Source: Enterococcus rotai (GTDB taxonomy: Bacteria; Bacillota; Bacilli; Lactobacillales; Enterococcaceae). Taken from it: a stretch of 64,000 nucleotides of DNA. The position numbers were made by a program, and so were the translations under genes. The notes beneath the pieces were generated by a model, which saw only the letters and a list, made by a program, of their open reading frames with translations, made no database searches and was not told the DNA's origin. The DNA lies in contig NZ_CP013655.1 in NCBI RefSeq assembly GCF_001465345.1, forward strand, positions 682,001 to 746,000, given 5' to 3'. Within the stretch, counting starts at the first letter, position 1. Every line of letters starts with the position of its first letter. Shown here one piece after another: positions 38,010 through 48,800 of the stretch.

Positions 38010-39504
38010 ATTCTTCTCCTACTGAATCATAATGATGCTTATATTTTTCTCGAAACTCTTTAGGTGTCAAATCATTCATCTTTTTAAAGATCTGCGAGAA
38101 GTACGTGCTATTATTAAAGCCAATTTTATCAGCAATTTCATTCACATTATCATCCGTATATAACAATAGATTTTGGGCTTTTTTCATACGATATTGATTC
38201 AAATATTGAGAAAAGCTCTTTTTTGTTTCTTTCTTAAATAGTTGCCCTAAGTACATCACATTAAGATGCAACGATTGCGCTACACATTTCAATGTCAACT
38301 CACTTGTATAATCCGAACGAATTTTATCGATCACATTTTGGACATTTTCAGAATAATCATAGGCAATCTTTTCCCGGGTGATTTGTTTGACTGTATTCGA
38401 TAGGATTTCACGTAGTTTATCCACATTTGAGGAATGATTGATATCATCCAGTATCTGTTGATATTCCCCTTCATCCAAATGATTAAAACGCCGATAAATA
38501 TCCATGAACAGCATAAAGGTAATGTGTCGGACATCTTCTGGTCGCGCACCGATTTTTTGAGTTTTAGAAAAAATCTCAGCGATGGTTGACTCGATCGTAG
38601 TGAAATCCCCTACCATCAAGGTCTTATTAAAATTAATAATATCTGCCGAAAGATCAAAGTCATCTGAAAAAACTGAATAGAGTAAATTTTTACCGCCTGC
38701 TTCATAAAATTTATAACGCTGCAATGTTTGGTTCGCCTTTTCATAACTGTCTGGAACATCTTCCCAATCACTGACCGTTTCCCCTACACTGATCAGCCAG
38801 CTGTCATCTTCTTCAGTTTGCAGCGGATTTGCTGCTAGAAGTTGGTTTAAGTGATATTTGCCACCTTTAAAGATATGTACAAGCAAACTTTTATCGCCTA
38901 AATTTCGTGAAAAAAATAAGGATTGTTGCTGTCCTTCCAGCCATTTTACGACTTGCGCTTTTTTCTCGCGTGTGACCTCTACTAATAAGACTGTCCAATC
39001 CGATTTTTCCGCAGTGTTGATTAGCTGATCAAGTTCTTCAAAGTTATCTTTATCGATTTCACCATTTACCCATTGTGACAATAAAATTTCGCTGTATAAA
39101 CCATTCCTAGTTTCTTGTTGATTCCGATTGTCTAGACGTTTTTTTGCTTTCCGGACACTTTTTAAAAGCTCTAGTTTATCTACTGGTTTCATCAAATAAT
39201 TAATAGCCCCGAGCTGTAATCCGCCCTTTAAAAAATCAAATTTCTGGTAACCAGAAAGAATCATAAATTCAAACTGTCTAGCTTCTTTTTGAGCAGCTTC
39301 AATAAACTCTAGTCCTGTCATTTCCGGCATCGTAATATCCGTTATCACAAGATCAATCGATTCCAGTTCCATCGTGGTCAATGCTTCTTTAGCATTTCGA
39401 GCTGTCCCTTTGATGGTAAAACCTTCCTCTTCCCATGAAATAATCTTTTTCAACCCATTAACGATCATATATTCATCATCAACTAGCAAAACATTATACT
39501 TCAT
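38008..39504 (-). CDS. AraC-type response regulator (YesN-like)
   Basis: This 498-residue regulator has a receiver domain (LLVDDEYMIVNGLKKI with the acidic pair, phospho-Asp in DLVITDITMPEMTG near 55, lysine in NYLMKPVDKLELL). A middle region of about 260 residues is of unknown fold. The C-terminal double AraC HTH (about 395-490) ends FKKMNDLTPKEFREKYKHH. It is 12 bases after the kinase gene. It probably activates the importer in response to extracellular glycans; twin direct repeats at 45.5 kb are candidate sites. Confidence 0.92.
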   Translation of the reverse strand: MKYNVLLVDDEYMIVNGLKKIISWEEEGFTIKGTARNAKEALTTMELESIDLVITDITMPEMTGLEFIEAAQKEARQFEFMILSGYQKFDFLKGGLQLGAINYLMKPVDKLELLKSVRKAKKRLDNRNQQETRNGLYSEILLSQWVNGEIDKDNFEELDQLINTAEKSDWTVLLVEVTREKKAQVVKWLEGQQQSLFFSRNLGDKSLLVHIFKGGKYHLNQLLAANPLQTEEDDSWLISVGETVSDWEDVPDSYEKANQTLQRYKFYEAGGKNLLYSVFSDDFDLSADIINFNKTLMVGDFTTIESTIAEIFSKTQKIGARPEDVRHITFMLFMDIYRRFNHLDEGEYQQILDDINHSSNVDKLREILSNTVKQITREKIAYDYSENVQNVIDKIRSDYTSELTLKCVAQSLHLNVMYLGQLFKKETKKSFSQYLNQYRMKKAQNLLLYTDDNVNEIADKIGFNNSTYFSQIFKKMNDLTPKEFREKYKHHYDSVGEE

Positions 39505-39516
39505 TTTCTCGCTCCT

Positions 39517-41283
39517 TTATTGTGAACTAGTCTGACTATTGTTATACCCGATTTCGGTTTTAGGAAAGGAATCGTCAAATGAAAGTTCAATAGCGATTCC
39601 TTTGGTTTCATTTGGCCTAATTGTCATCAAAAAACTTGGCCCAAAGTAAGCACGCAGGCGTTCATTCACATTTTGTAACCCGATCGAGCCATGTAATTCG
39701 ATTTGTTCACTTTGCAATTTCGTTTCAATCAAAGCTAGTTTTTGAGGTGAGATCCCCTTCCCGTTATCACGAATCAAAATCTTCACTTGATCATTACTTA
39801 AATGTGCTTTAACACTGATTGCATTGTCATTTCGCGAAAAATCGATACCATGGACAAAATAATTTTCAATCAATGGTTGTATGGAAAATTTAGGTAAAAC
39901 TAGTTTCTTCAATGCGTCATCGATTTCAAAATGATAAGCGATTCGGTCTGGATATCTCATTTGATACAGATATACATATTTCTCACAGAAACTTAGCTCT
40001 TTTTCCAGAGTTGTCGTTTTAGCTTGATCCGTATTATTACGCAGTAAGGTTGAAAAAGCATAGACTACATCCGCTAATTCTTCACTGCCTTCACTTAATG
40101 CATACATGCGAATATACTCTAAGGTGTTGTATAAAAAATGTGGGCTGATTTGAGATTGTAGCGCTCGCATATGCGCATCTTGCTGTTTGATCTCTAATTT
40201 ATAAATGTCGGCGATATATTGCTCAATATTATCCAACATCGTATTGATCCCCTTTGAGAGCTCTCTCAGTTCAAACTGTGTCTCCTGTTCATTGATTCGC
40301 GTATTTAGATCGCCTTTAGTGACAAGTGCCATTGAGTCCATGATAATATCAACTTGCTGTGAATACTTCGTAAAGGTTCGATACAACAAATACAGCAATA
40401 AAAAAATCAAGCCTAAGCCGCCTATCATTAGAATGCGCAAATCAAAAAAGACATGTGTGAGGATCTGCTGCTTAGATACAGTTACCAAGATATCAAAACC
40501 GCTCGTTGTTTGTATATGTTCCAACAGATTAGTTTGGGCCAACGTTTGAATCGGTAATAGTGAAATTTCTTTCATTTTTTGTTGGATCAACTGCTGGTCT
40601 AAGGTGTTATTTTTTTCTGTATAAGTTAATAATTGGTAGCCCGTACTTGAAAAAACATAGGCTGACAAGCCATCAAACGTCGTTAAATGAGTCAAACTAT
40701 CAATAATATCTTTTTGAGAAAATTCGACATAAAAACTGCCCAGAACTTCTAAAGTTACTGGATTTGTAATAGGATAAGATAAATAAAATTTGTTGTTTAA
40801 GCGAGGGGTTCCGCTGATTTTTTTACCACTCTTATCATCTGCGGTAGAAAGATAGTAATCATTATAATTATTCAACACCATAATGATCGATTCTATATTG
40901 TCATACATCGTGTAAAAATTCTTCACTTGACCTGGTAAAAATAAATAGTTGCCCGTTGCTAGTTGTTGATCGTAAGAATAATTCAAATAATTGGAAATTG
41001 GCTCGTCCATATAACGATTCAAATTGTTGATCTTCTCTTGATTATCAGTCAACCCATTTAACATCGTCTTCCCTTGAATATTTTTATCATTGATCGAGCG
41101 AGCAATCGTATCGACAGCTTCTTGCGCTGTGATTTCCCCTCTTCCCATCGATTGCCAATAGGTATTCATCCCAATGCTGACCATACCAATCAGGATCAGT
41201 GTAACCAAAATCAACGCATAATTTTTCAGTAATCGGTTTAGTAATGTTTTTTCATTAAAGGAAGAAGGTTTCTTTTTACGCAT
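39517..41283 (-). CDS. Sensor histidine kinase (YesM-like)
   Basis: This 588-residue membrane kinase has a first membrane segment (LILVTLILIGMVSIGM), an extracellular dCache-like domain of about 240 residues, a second segment (ILMIGGLGLIFLLLYLLY, about 280-300), a HAMP region, then the His_kinase motif LQSQISPHFLYNTLEYIRM with the phospho-His. The ATPase domain has QPLIENYFVHGID and IRDNGKGIS, then GSIGLQNVNERLRAYFG. It overlaps the YesL gene by eight bases. The ligand is presumably a host glycan or a loaded binding protein. Confidence 0.92.
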   Translation of the reverse strand: MRKKKPSSFNEKTLLNRLLKNYALILVTLILIGMVSIGMNTYWQSMGRGEITAQEAVDTIARSINDKNIQGKTMLNGLTDNQEKINNLNRYMDEPISNYLNYSYDQQLATGNYLFLPGQVKNFYTMYDNIESIIMVLNNYNDYYLSTADDKSGKKISGTPRLNNKFYLSYPITNPVTLEVLGSFYVEFSQKDIIDSLTHLTTFDGLSAYVFSSTGYQLLTYTEKNNTLDQQLIQQKMKEISLLPIQTLAQTNLLEHIQTTSGFDILVTVSKQQILTHVFFDLRILMIGGLGLIFLLLYLLYRTFTKYSQQVDIIMDSMALVTKGDLNTRINEQETQFELRELSKGINTMLDNIEQYIADIYKLEIKQQDAHMRALQSQISPHFLYNTLEYIRMYALSEGSEELADVVYAFSTLLRNNTDQAKTTTLEKELSFCEKYVYLYQMRYPDRIAYHFEIDDALKKLVLPKFSIQPLIENYFVHGIDFSRNDNAISVKAHLSNDQVKILIRDNGKGISPQKLALIETKLQSEQIELHGSIGLQNVNERLRAYFGPSFLMTIRPNETKGIAIELSFDDSFPKTEIGYNNSQTSSQ

Positions 41284-41890
41284 GAAGTTCCAAACGTTGA
41301 TCGATCGTTTGGCGCCATGATTTTGTCGCTGTAAAGCTCCATATTTGGATCATAGAAACCGTACCGAATAGAATCAATCCTTTGAATTTCCACGTAATAA
41401 ATACAATCAAACTTACGCCAATCGCTATTTTCAATAAATTCGTAAAATTAGATAATGTCGAAATAAACGCCAGTTTCAACAAATTTTTTAAACCGATTTC
41501 ATAATAGCTATCTAATAACAATGTGTATTGATACGTAACGATCCCATAAATCATTGCAAAAACTAACAGAAAATCGATCATTAAAAAAGCCATTCCCTGA
41601 ATTTGTACAGATAAAAATAAATTGTACGCCAATATGCTTAATAACAATCCCAATCCATAAAAAAGCAGATTTCCTCTTACAAAGTTCTTTTTAAACGTGT
41701 TCCAGCCATCCTTCAACGTGATTTCTTTATAATTGAATTCGTGACTGACAAATAATTCGTTGACTGTTTTCAAGGCTGGACCTACGCCTGCGACAATCAA
41801 ACCGCAACAGCTGAACAGCCAAAAGAATAGATTCAATTTTACGATGACCCAAACTTTAATGAATAACGTTTCTAACGCTTTTCCAACCAT
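41276..41890 (-). CDS. DUF624 membrane protein (YesL-like)
   Basis: This 204-residue protein has about five membrane segments (LNLFFWLFSCCGLIVAGVGPA near the N-terminus is the DUF624 signature). YesL-like proteins accompany YesM/YesN and lplABC-type importers; they are thought to help sensing or transport, but the exact role is unknown. It begins the YesL-YesM-YesN transcript, after the terminator of the importer operon. Confidence 0.85.
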   Translation of the reverse strand: MVGKALETLFIKVWVIVKLNLFFWLFSCCGLIVAGVGPALKTVNELFVSHEFNYKEITLKDGWNTFKKNFVRGNLLFYGLGLLLSILAYNLFLSVQIQGMAFLMIDFLLVFAMIYGIVTYQYTLLLDSYYEIGLKNLLKLAFISTLSNFTNLLKIAIGVSLIVFITWKFKGLILFGTVSMIQIWSFTATKSWRQTIDQRLELHA

Positions 41891-42009
41891 CTAACTCTTC
41901 CTTTCTCTCTCTAATTAGTATAATAAATAACTATGGCTGATATGCCAAATAAAAAAACTGCTGCTTATAATATAACTACGCAGTTTAGTCAGAATATTAT
42001 TTTTTTATA

Positions 42010-42056
42010 AAAGAACCAAGCAAAAACGATGTAGTATCGATTCACTTGGTTCCAAG
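42010..42056 (-). terminator. Terminator of the importer operon
   Basis: GAACCAAG and CTTGGTTC form an 8-bp stem around a 24-base loop, followed on the minus strand by TTTTATAAAAAAATA. It lies 15 bases after the binding-protein stop. Confidence 0.75.
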
Positions 42057-42069
42057 GTCTATATCTGAT

Positions 42070-43536
42070 TTATTTTTTCAAAAATTCATCGTATTGTTTT
42101 TGCATTTCAGTCAAGACTTTGTCATAACCAGCATTATCAAGTGCTTCTTTTAATTTAGGAACTGTCTCTTCTGGATCCACTGTTCCTGTGTTTAAACCAT
42201 CTAAATATTGACTCATAACGTTGGCGATATTACTCATTTCTGTTTTCACATTCGACGTTACAAAGTTAAAACCTAAGATTGGAGATGTTTCTGCTTTAGC
42301 GATTGATTCATCACGCTCTTTGATCATTTCATCAGTAATCGTATCTTGCGTGTATAAGATTTTGTTATTTCCAGTATTCCATGCAGGTAAGTGCGTATTT
42401 GGTTTGTAGCCATCTAGCAACTTGATTTTCCCATCTTTATTAGGGATTTTTTCCCAAGCTTCGCCTTCGATTCCCCAAACTAACCCATTCAGTAATTCTG
42501 GATCACTATTGATTTGGCCTAGCACTTCCACAGCTTTTTCTTTGTTTTTAGATGTGTTTGATACAACAAAGTTAGCCATTCTTGCTTGATCACTTGATTT
42601 TAATGGTGTCGTAAATGCTTTAGATACTAATTCTTGACCAGCAGCATTACTTAAAATCGTATCACCATAATCGTAAGGACCTTGTGTTTCTTGACGAATG
42701 AACCATGTATTTCCTTCTAATGGAAACTCCGTATTACTTGTTGCCGCATCGGATGGAATATACCCTGCTTGATACCATTTATGCATTGTTTTCAGTACAT
42801 CCATAAAGTCTTTGTTTTCGTATTGGTTGATAATCTTTTTAGTATCGCCATTTAGATCGACAGCAAATGGATAGTCATTTCCAATTGGGAAATCAAAGTC
42901 CCCTTGCGCTTTAAACCCTTGACCAATCGCAAATGCTGCGATGTTCGGTTCTTTTTCATGGAATGTTTTTAACACACTTTCCGCATCTTTATAGGTTTTG
43001 ATATCATCGATCGATAAATTATATTTATCTAAATATTGCTTGTTAAACGTCAACACTTGTTGCGAATAGACATTGCCATTGACTGGAAAGGCATATAGTT
43101 TACCGTCTACTAAATTCCCTTTGATATAGGCTTCGTCTAATTGATCATAGGCATCTTTCGCAAACTTAGGTGCTAGTTCAGTTAAATCCGCAAAGGCTCC
43201 TTTTTGTGCATTTGGTACATAACTATCTGCAAATGCAATATCATAATTTTCACCTGATGATACAATAACACTCATCTTTTTCTTGTAATCGCCCCACCCA
43301 ATATACTGAATATTTAGTTTAGCGCCTGTTTTCTCTTCAATTCTCTTATTGGCAACTTCCATCAATGCATCATAATTATCTGGTTTATCTCCGATTTGAT
43401 ACATCAATAACGTATTTTCATCCGCTTTTTTGCTGCTCCCGTCAGTTTTTTCTTTACTACCTCCGCCACATGCTGTCAACGCCCCTAAAAGAACAACTGC
43501 TGTACTTAAACCGACTACTTTTTTCCACGTCTTCAT
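42070..43536 (-). CDS. Extracellular oligosaccharide-binding lipoprotein (LplA-like)
   Basis: This 488-residue solute-binding lipoprotein has the lipobox LGALTACGGGSK. The mature part starts with a Ser/Lys-rich linker and an extracellular_bp_1 fold: NIQYIGWGDYKKKMSVIVSSG, NYDIAFADSYVPNAQKGAF and LVDGKLYAFPVNGNVYSQQV. The C-terminus includes QYLDGLNTGTVDPEETVPKL. No ATPase gene is in the operon, as is usual for this type, which share MsmK-like ATPases encoded elsewhere. The ligand is inferred to be an N-glycan released by GH85. Confidence 0.92.
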   Translation of the reverse strand: MKTWKKVVGLSTAVVLLGALTACGGGSKEKTDGSSKKADENTLLMYQIGDKPDNYDALMEVANKRIEEKTGAKLNIQYIGWGDYKKKMSVIVSSGENYDIAFADSYVPNAQKGAFADLTELAPKFAKDAYDQLDEAYIKGNLVDGKLYAFPVNGNVYSQQVLTFNKQYLDKYNLSIDDIKTYKDAESVLKTFHEKEPNIAAFAIGQGFKAQGDFDFPIGNDYPFAVDLNGDTKKIINQYENKDFMDVLKTMHKWYQAGYIPSDAATSNTEFPLEGNTWFIRQETQGPYDYGDTILSNAAGQELVSKAFTTPLKSSDQARMANFVVSNTSKNKEKAVEVLGQINSDPELLNGLVWGIEGEAWEKIPNKDGKIKLLDGYKPNTHLPAWNTGNNKILYTQDTITDEMIKERDESIAKAETSPILGFNFVTSNVKTEMSNIANVMSQYLDGLNTGTVDPEETVPKLKEALDNAGYDKVLTEMQKQYDEFLKK

Positions 43537-43563
43537 TTTCTGTTCATCTCCATTTTCTATATA

Positions 43564-44493
43564 TTATTCCTTAACTCCGCCAATCGTTAACCCTTTAACA
43601 AAATATTTTTGGAAAAACGGATAGCTGATCGCAATCGGTAAGGTTGAAATAACCACGATTGCCATTCGCGCAGATTCTCCTGGTATTGCTGCCATCCCAC
43701 CAGACAATTGACTGCTGGCGCCAGCATTTTGTGTCAGATATTGAATATTATTTTGAATCTTCATCAATAAATATTGCAATGGAACTAAACTATCTTTTTG
43801 AATGTATAAGAGTGCGTTGAACCAGTCGTTCCAATACCCTAAAGCAGCAAATAAACTGATTGTTGCGATACCAGGTACCGCGAGCGGCAATACGATTTGA
43901 ATAAAAATCCGCATCTCTGAAGCCCCGTCGATCCGAGCCGACTCGATGATCGACTCAGACACTGAGCGTTTAAAAAATGTCCGCATCACAATAATATTAA
44001 ACGGACTAACTGCCATTGGCAAAATCAACGCCCAAATCGTATCTTTTAATTGAAGTAAATTCGTCATCACCAAGTAGTTTGCGACCATCCCTGGAGAAAA
44101 TAACATCGTGATCAAACAAAATACCGTGAAAAACCGACGAAACGGAAAATTAGATCTAGAAATCACATAGGCATACAAGGATGTGGCTGTACTATTGATC
44201 AGTGTGCCGACCAAGGTAACCAAGACCGTCACAAATAATGCTTGAAAAATTTTATCCTGCATTTGATCAAATAAATAAGTGTAGCCAAAGATACTAAGCT
44301 CCTTAGGCCAAAAACTATATCCATGAGCGGCTAGTGCTGTTTCATTACTAAGTGAGATCGCCACAACAAATAAAAACGGCAACACACAAGAGAGAGCAAA
44401 AACAGCGATCAGCACATTAAAAAATAAATTGACTGGTTTATTAAACGAACGAATTTCTACTTTTGAAACTGGCTTTTTCCTCAATGTTTTCAC
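43564..44493 (-). CDS. ABC sugar transporter permease (LplC/YtcP-like)
   Basis: This 309-residue permease has six membrane segments and the CUT1 coupling motif ESARIDGASEMRIFIQIVLP. It ends FQKYFVKGLTIGGVKE, a standard MalG-type C-terminus. It is six bases downstream of the other permease and 27 upstream of the binding protein. The ATG follows GGAGTG. Confidence 0.93.
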   Translation of the reverse strand: MKTLRKKPVSKVEIRSFNKPVNLFFNVLIAVFALSCVLPFLFVVAISLSNETALAAHGYSFWPKELSIFGYTYLFDQMQDKIFQALFVTVLVTLVGTLINSTATSLYAYVISRSNFPFRRFFTVFCLITMLFSPGMVANYLVMTNLLQLKDTIWALILPMAVSPFNIIVMRTFFKRSVSESIIESARIDGASEMRIFIQIVLPLAVPGIATISLFAALGYWNDWFNALLYIQKDSLVPLQYLLMKIQNNIQYLTQNAGASSQLSGGMAAIPGESARMAIVVISTLPIAISYPFFQKYFVKGLTIGGVKE

Positions 44494-44499
44494 TCCTCC

Positions 44500-45447
44500 T
44501 TAGAATAATGCCGAATCATTGTCAAAACGACGAACGATCCCATTTGTCACCATCAACAGAACAAATCCAACTGTTGACTGATACAATCCAGCTGCTGCCG
44601 TCATTCCGATGTCCCCTGTCGCAGTCAAACCATTAAAGATATACGTATCTAAAACTGACGTAACTTGGTACAACGAACCAGAATTACGCGGCACATTATA
44701 GAACAAACCAAAGTCCGCTCTAAAAATATTTCCCACTGCTAAAATCGTCATGATCGTCATCAAAGGTAATAATTGCGGAATCGTAACATTCTTGATTTGT
44801 TGCCATTTGCTGGCGCCATCAACCATTGCGGCCTCATAATACGTTGGATCGATCCCCATAACAGAAGCAAAATAAATAATACTATTATAGCCAATCCCTT
44901 TCCACGTTCCGATAAAGACTAAAATGAACGGCCAAAACTTCGGTTCACTATACCAATTGATTGGCGTGCCGCCACGACTTGAAATCCATTGATTAAAAAT
45001 CCCTTTATCTGGGCTTAAAAAGGCATAAACAAAATATCCTATAATAACCCAAGATAAGAAATAAGGTAATAGAGACATCGTTTGATAGACTTTTACCAAA
45101 CGCTTATTCCGCAGTTCACTCATCACGATTGCAAAAAATACAGAAATGACAAGGTTCAAAACAATAAAGGTCACGTTGTACAACACTGTATTTTTCGTAA
45201 TCAGAAATGCATCATTAGAAGAAAACAAAAACTTGAAATTCTCTAAGCCAACCCACGGACTCTCCTTTAAGCTAGCAATAAACCCGTCTGGTGAAATATG
45301 GAAGTCTTTAAACGCCACCACATTGGTCAATACTGGAATATAAAAGAAAAAAATCATCCAAACCATCGCCGGAATCGCCATCAAAATCAACGCTTTATAC
45401 CGCCAAACATTGTTAAAAAACAGCGCACTCTTTGACTTTTTCTTCAT
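44500..45447 (-). CDS. ABC sugar transporter permease (LplB/YteP-like)
   Basis: This 315-residue permease has six membrane segments and the coupling loop YYEAAMVDGASKWQQIKNVTIP. It has the LplB-type signature PALWMIFFFYIPVL-like PAMVWMIFFFYIPVLTNVVAF near the N-terminus (positions 21-41). It is first in the operon; the start is ATG after GAAAGGAGTTGAG. Upstream are a cre-like site and twin direct repeats. Confidence 0.93.
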   Translation of the reverse strand: MKKKSKSALFFNNVWRYKALILMAIPAMVWMIFFFYIPVLTNVVAFKDFHISPDGFIASLKESPWVGLENFKFLFSSNDAFLITKNTVLYNVTFIVLNLVISVFFAIVMSELRNKRLVKVYQTMSLLPYFLSWVIIGYFVYAFLSPDKGIFNQWISSRGGTPINWYSEPKFWPFILVFIGTWKGIGYNSIIYFASVMGIDPTYYEAAMVDGASKWQQIKNVTIPQLLPLMTIMTILAVGNIFRADFGLFYNVPRNSGSLYQVTSVLDTYIFNGLTATGDIGMTAAAGLYQSTVGFVLLMVTNGIVRRFDNDSALF

Positions 45448-45484
45448 CTACTCAACTCCTTTCATCAAATTGTCTACAATAGAA

Positions 45485-45498
45485 TTGTAGCGCTTCCA
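45485..45498. promoter_or_regulatory. cre-like site before the importer operon
   Basis: On the minus strand TGGAAGCGCTACAA fits the cre consensus at 12 of 14 positions, about 40 bases from the permease start. Confidence 0.45.
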
Positions 45499-45518
45499 AA
45501 AAAGAATGAGAATAAACA

Positions 45519-45552
45519 AAATATAGATATTCTTATAAAAAATATAGATATT
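45519..45552. promoter_or_regulatory. Twin direct repeats AAATATAGATATT, 21 bp apart
   Basis: Identical 13-base copies lie at 45519-45531 and 45540-45552. A 21-bp period places both on the same DNA face, the usual layout for AraC-type dimer binding. They lie upstream of the importer promoter region, so they are candidate sites for the YesN-like regulator. Confidence 0.55.
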
Positions 45553-45818
45553 GGCCAATTTCGATCATAAATCATCGTTACTTAAATCAGTGAAAATTGT
45601 CCCTTTTAACTCCTCTGTGTAATCGTTACGATTTCATCTGTATAAAATTCAAAAAAGAGATTATTCATATATTTAAAAACGATATTTATATTTATTTATA
45701 TCAAAAAAAAGATAAATAAATTAAATTTTTCAAAGATTACTAACATTCAATATGATATAATTAAATTCCAATCTATCTTACAAATAGGTTGAAATAAAAT
45801 TATTTCTAGGAGGAGAAT

Positions 45819-48800
45819 ATGAAAAAAAGAGGTTGGTTGTTAGGTTTAGTATTATTATTTCCACTAACAAGTTATGCAGAGGAGCCGCAAATTCCTATTG
45901 AAGGAACTGTTGACACCTTGAAACAAGAGGTGTTAGCTAAACCTCAGCTACGTACGGATAATGTCGGTAAATCATCTTTGTTTACAAAAGAAGAAATACA
46001 AAAGCTCCAAGCCTTTCAAGATGAGTATTGGGCAATTCGTAACAATGATGTCACTGCAGGAAAATTTAAGGTTGCACCTATCATTGGACCCGATCAATAC
46101 ACACTGGGAGAATTTAATCCAAATACGCTGGATAATGCTACGGCTTATGTGAATCTTCTTCGTAAATCGGCAGGAATGGTCCCAGTCAAATGGACAAAAG
46201 AGCGTGTAGAGATTGCTCAATATGGAGCTGTTGGTGTTGCTGGAACACGCCAGTTAACACACAATTTAGATCAATTTGAAAAACCTAAAGGAATGACGGA
46301 TGATTTTTGGCAAAATGCTGTTTCAGCAGCACGATATAGTAATCTAGGAAAGTATGGATTTCGAAGAGATGATATCGACTCTGTACCATCCTTACCATTG
46401 AATACTGTGACAGATGCTTATATGTATGAACCCGGAGCAGGAAATTTCCAAGTAGGACATCGTACTGTTATTTTGAACCCTTATTATCAAACGGTCGGGT
46501 TTGGCTTTGCCGAATTAAAAATTCCACAAGAAAAGACAGTAGAATTCTCAGAAGCACTATATGCACAAGGCGATGGTAGTAACACCGTTACTAAGGACCA
46601 TATTGCGACATGGCCTACTAACCAAACCTTTCCATTGCAGTACGTAGGGAACGACTTCCGCTGGTCTCTGCATTTTTACAACGAAGGCTATGGATTCAAT
46701 CGTGAGCAGTTAAAGGTGACATTGACTCAAGATAATAGTGGAAAAACCTGGACATTCACAGATCAACAAAGTGATGGAGAATACACCGTAACCAGTATTT
46801 GGGGGTATAACTCAGTTATTTTTGCTCCGAAAGACATCAACTATCAAGAAGGTGATTCTTTCACGGTTAAGGTCGATGGTTTAACTGGAACAAAATCTAG
46901 TTACCAATATCAGACAAAGTTGTATGATTTAACTAAAAAATACGAAGTTGAGCAAGTAAAAGGAACCTACGGAACTGCACCATGGACGTGGGATGAGGAT
47001 ACACAAACGCTGACTTTTAGTGCAGGAGAATTTCCAGAAACTGGCTGGAATAACAATATTCAAAGACATATTGAAAACCACAGCTTATTGAAAGGCAAAA
47101 AAATCAAAAAAATCAACTTCAGCCAAGATGTGACCTTATCCAGTGTCTCAGCATTCTTATTTGAAAGTTTGTCTGAACTAGAAGAAATCGAAGGAACACA
47201 GCATCTTAAAACGGATAAAGTAACAAATATGTCACGTATGTTTAGCCGTACAAAATTGAAAAGCTTAGATCTATCTAGCTGGAATGTTGAAAATGTAGGA
47301 GATATGAACGGCCTTTTCCGGTCAACCGATTCACTAAAACAAGTTAAATTAGCCAATTGGAACACCAAAAATGTGAAAAATATGGATCAAGTATTTTATT
47401 CTATGCAGGTACTTGAGAGCTTAGATATCGCAAATTGGAATACAGAAAATGTCACGAGTATGAACGAAATGTTTGCATATTCAAATTCTTTAACATCCTT
47501 GGAACTTTCCAACTGGAATACTAAAAACGTAACCACTATGCGCGGTATGTTTGCTCGAATGTCTGCATTAAAATCTGTTGGTGTAGCAAATTGGGATACT
47601 AGCAAGGTTAACGATATGGCAGTGATGTTTAATGAAAATTATGCGTTAGAACAAATAGATGTTTCCAAATGGGATACTAAAAATGTGGAAAATACGGGCA
47701 GTATGTTTAGTGATAATCGTTCATTAAAGAGTTTGGATCTGTCCAATTGGGATACTCGCAACAATAGGATTATGGGTTACATGTTCAAAGGGACAAAAAA
47801 TTTAGATACCTTGACACTAGGTCAGTCAACTCGGCTTCATAAAACAGGGTTACTGGAAAAGAAAGATGCCCCTCATTCTGGTAAATGGGTTCATGAAAAT
47901 GGACAAAAATATTATTTGAGCTCTAAAGACTTGGAAACAACCTATGATGGTAGTCATGCTGGAACATACACACGGGAAAAAGGCGAGTTAAAACGCTTTG
48001 GTACAGTTTCTTGGACATGGGATGAACCAACTCAAACCGTTACATTTAAATCTGGCGAATTTCCAGAATCTAGCTGGGGCTATAACATCCAGCGACAAGT
48101 AGAATGGAACGCTGCTTTGAACGGCAAAAAAATTAAAAAAATCAACTTCAAACAAGATGTGACCTTAGCTAAGGTCTCAGCCTTTTTATTTGAAGGTTTG
48201 TCTGAACTAGAAGAAATCGAAGGAACACAGCATCTTAAAACGGATAAAGTAACAAACATGTCACGTATGTTTAGCCTTACAAAATTGAAAAGCTTAGATC
48301 TATCTAGCTGGAACGTTGAAAATGTAGTGGATATGAATGGGCTTTTCCTTTCATCCACATTACTACAACAAGTCAAATTAGCGAATTGGAACACCAAAAG
48401 TGTAACCAATATGGCGCAAGTATTTTCTGGTCTGCAAGCACTTGAAAGCTTAGATATCGCAAATTGGAATACAGAAAATGTCACAAGTATGCACGAAATG
48501 TTTTTAGGTTCAAATTCTTTAACCTCATTGGAGCTTTCCAACTGGAATACTAAAAATGTGACCACTATGCGCAATATGTTTTCTCGAATGTCCGCATTAA
48601 AATCTGTTGGTGTAACAAATTGGGATACTAGCAAAGTGAATGACATGGCTCAGATGTTCCATGAAAATTATGCTTTGGAGCAAATAGATGTTGCTAACTG
48701 GAATACTAGTAATGTAAAAAATATGGGCGGCATGTTTAGAGACAATCGTTCATTAAAGAGTTTGGATCTATCAAATTGGGACACGCGCAACAATAATATT

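Larger units (their letters stand above)
45448..45818. other. 371-base divergent region between importer operon and the BspA-like gene
   Basis: It holds the cre-like site and the twin repeats near its left end. A TATAAT -10 candidate for the surface protein is at 45756-45761, with no convincing -35. The middle (45560-45740) is very AT-rich with runs of A and T; I see no RNA element there. Confidence 0.5.

Noticed and set aside
47060-48646. Long minus-strand frames opposite the BspA-like repeats
   Set aside because: They mirror the repeated plus-strand coding sequence and have no ribosome sites or recognisable domains.
47220-48800. Regularly spaced similar sequences that could suggest a CRISPR or other array
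   Set aside because: They are protein-coding DUF285 repeats of about 72 bases in one open frame, with variable sequence and no unique spacers.
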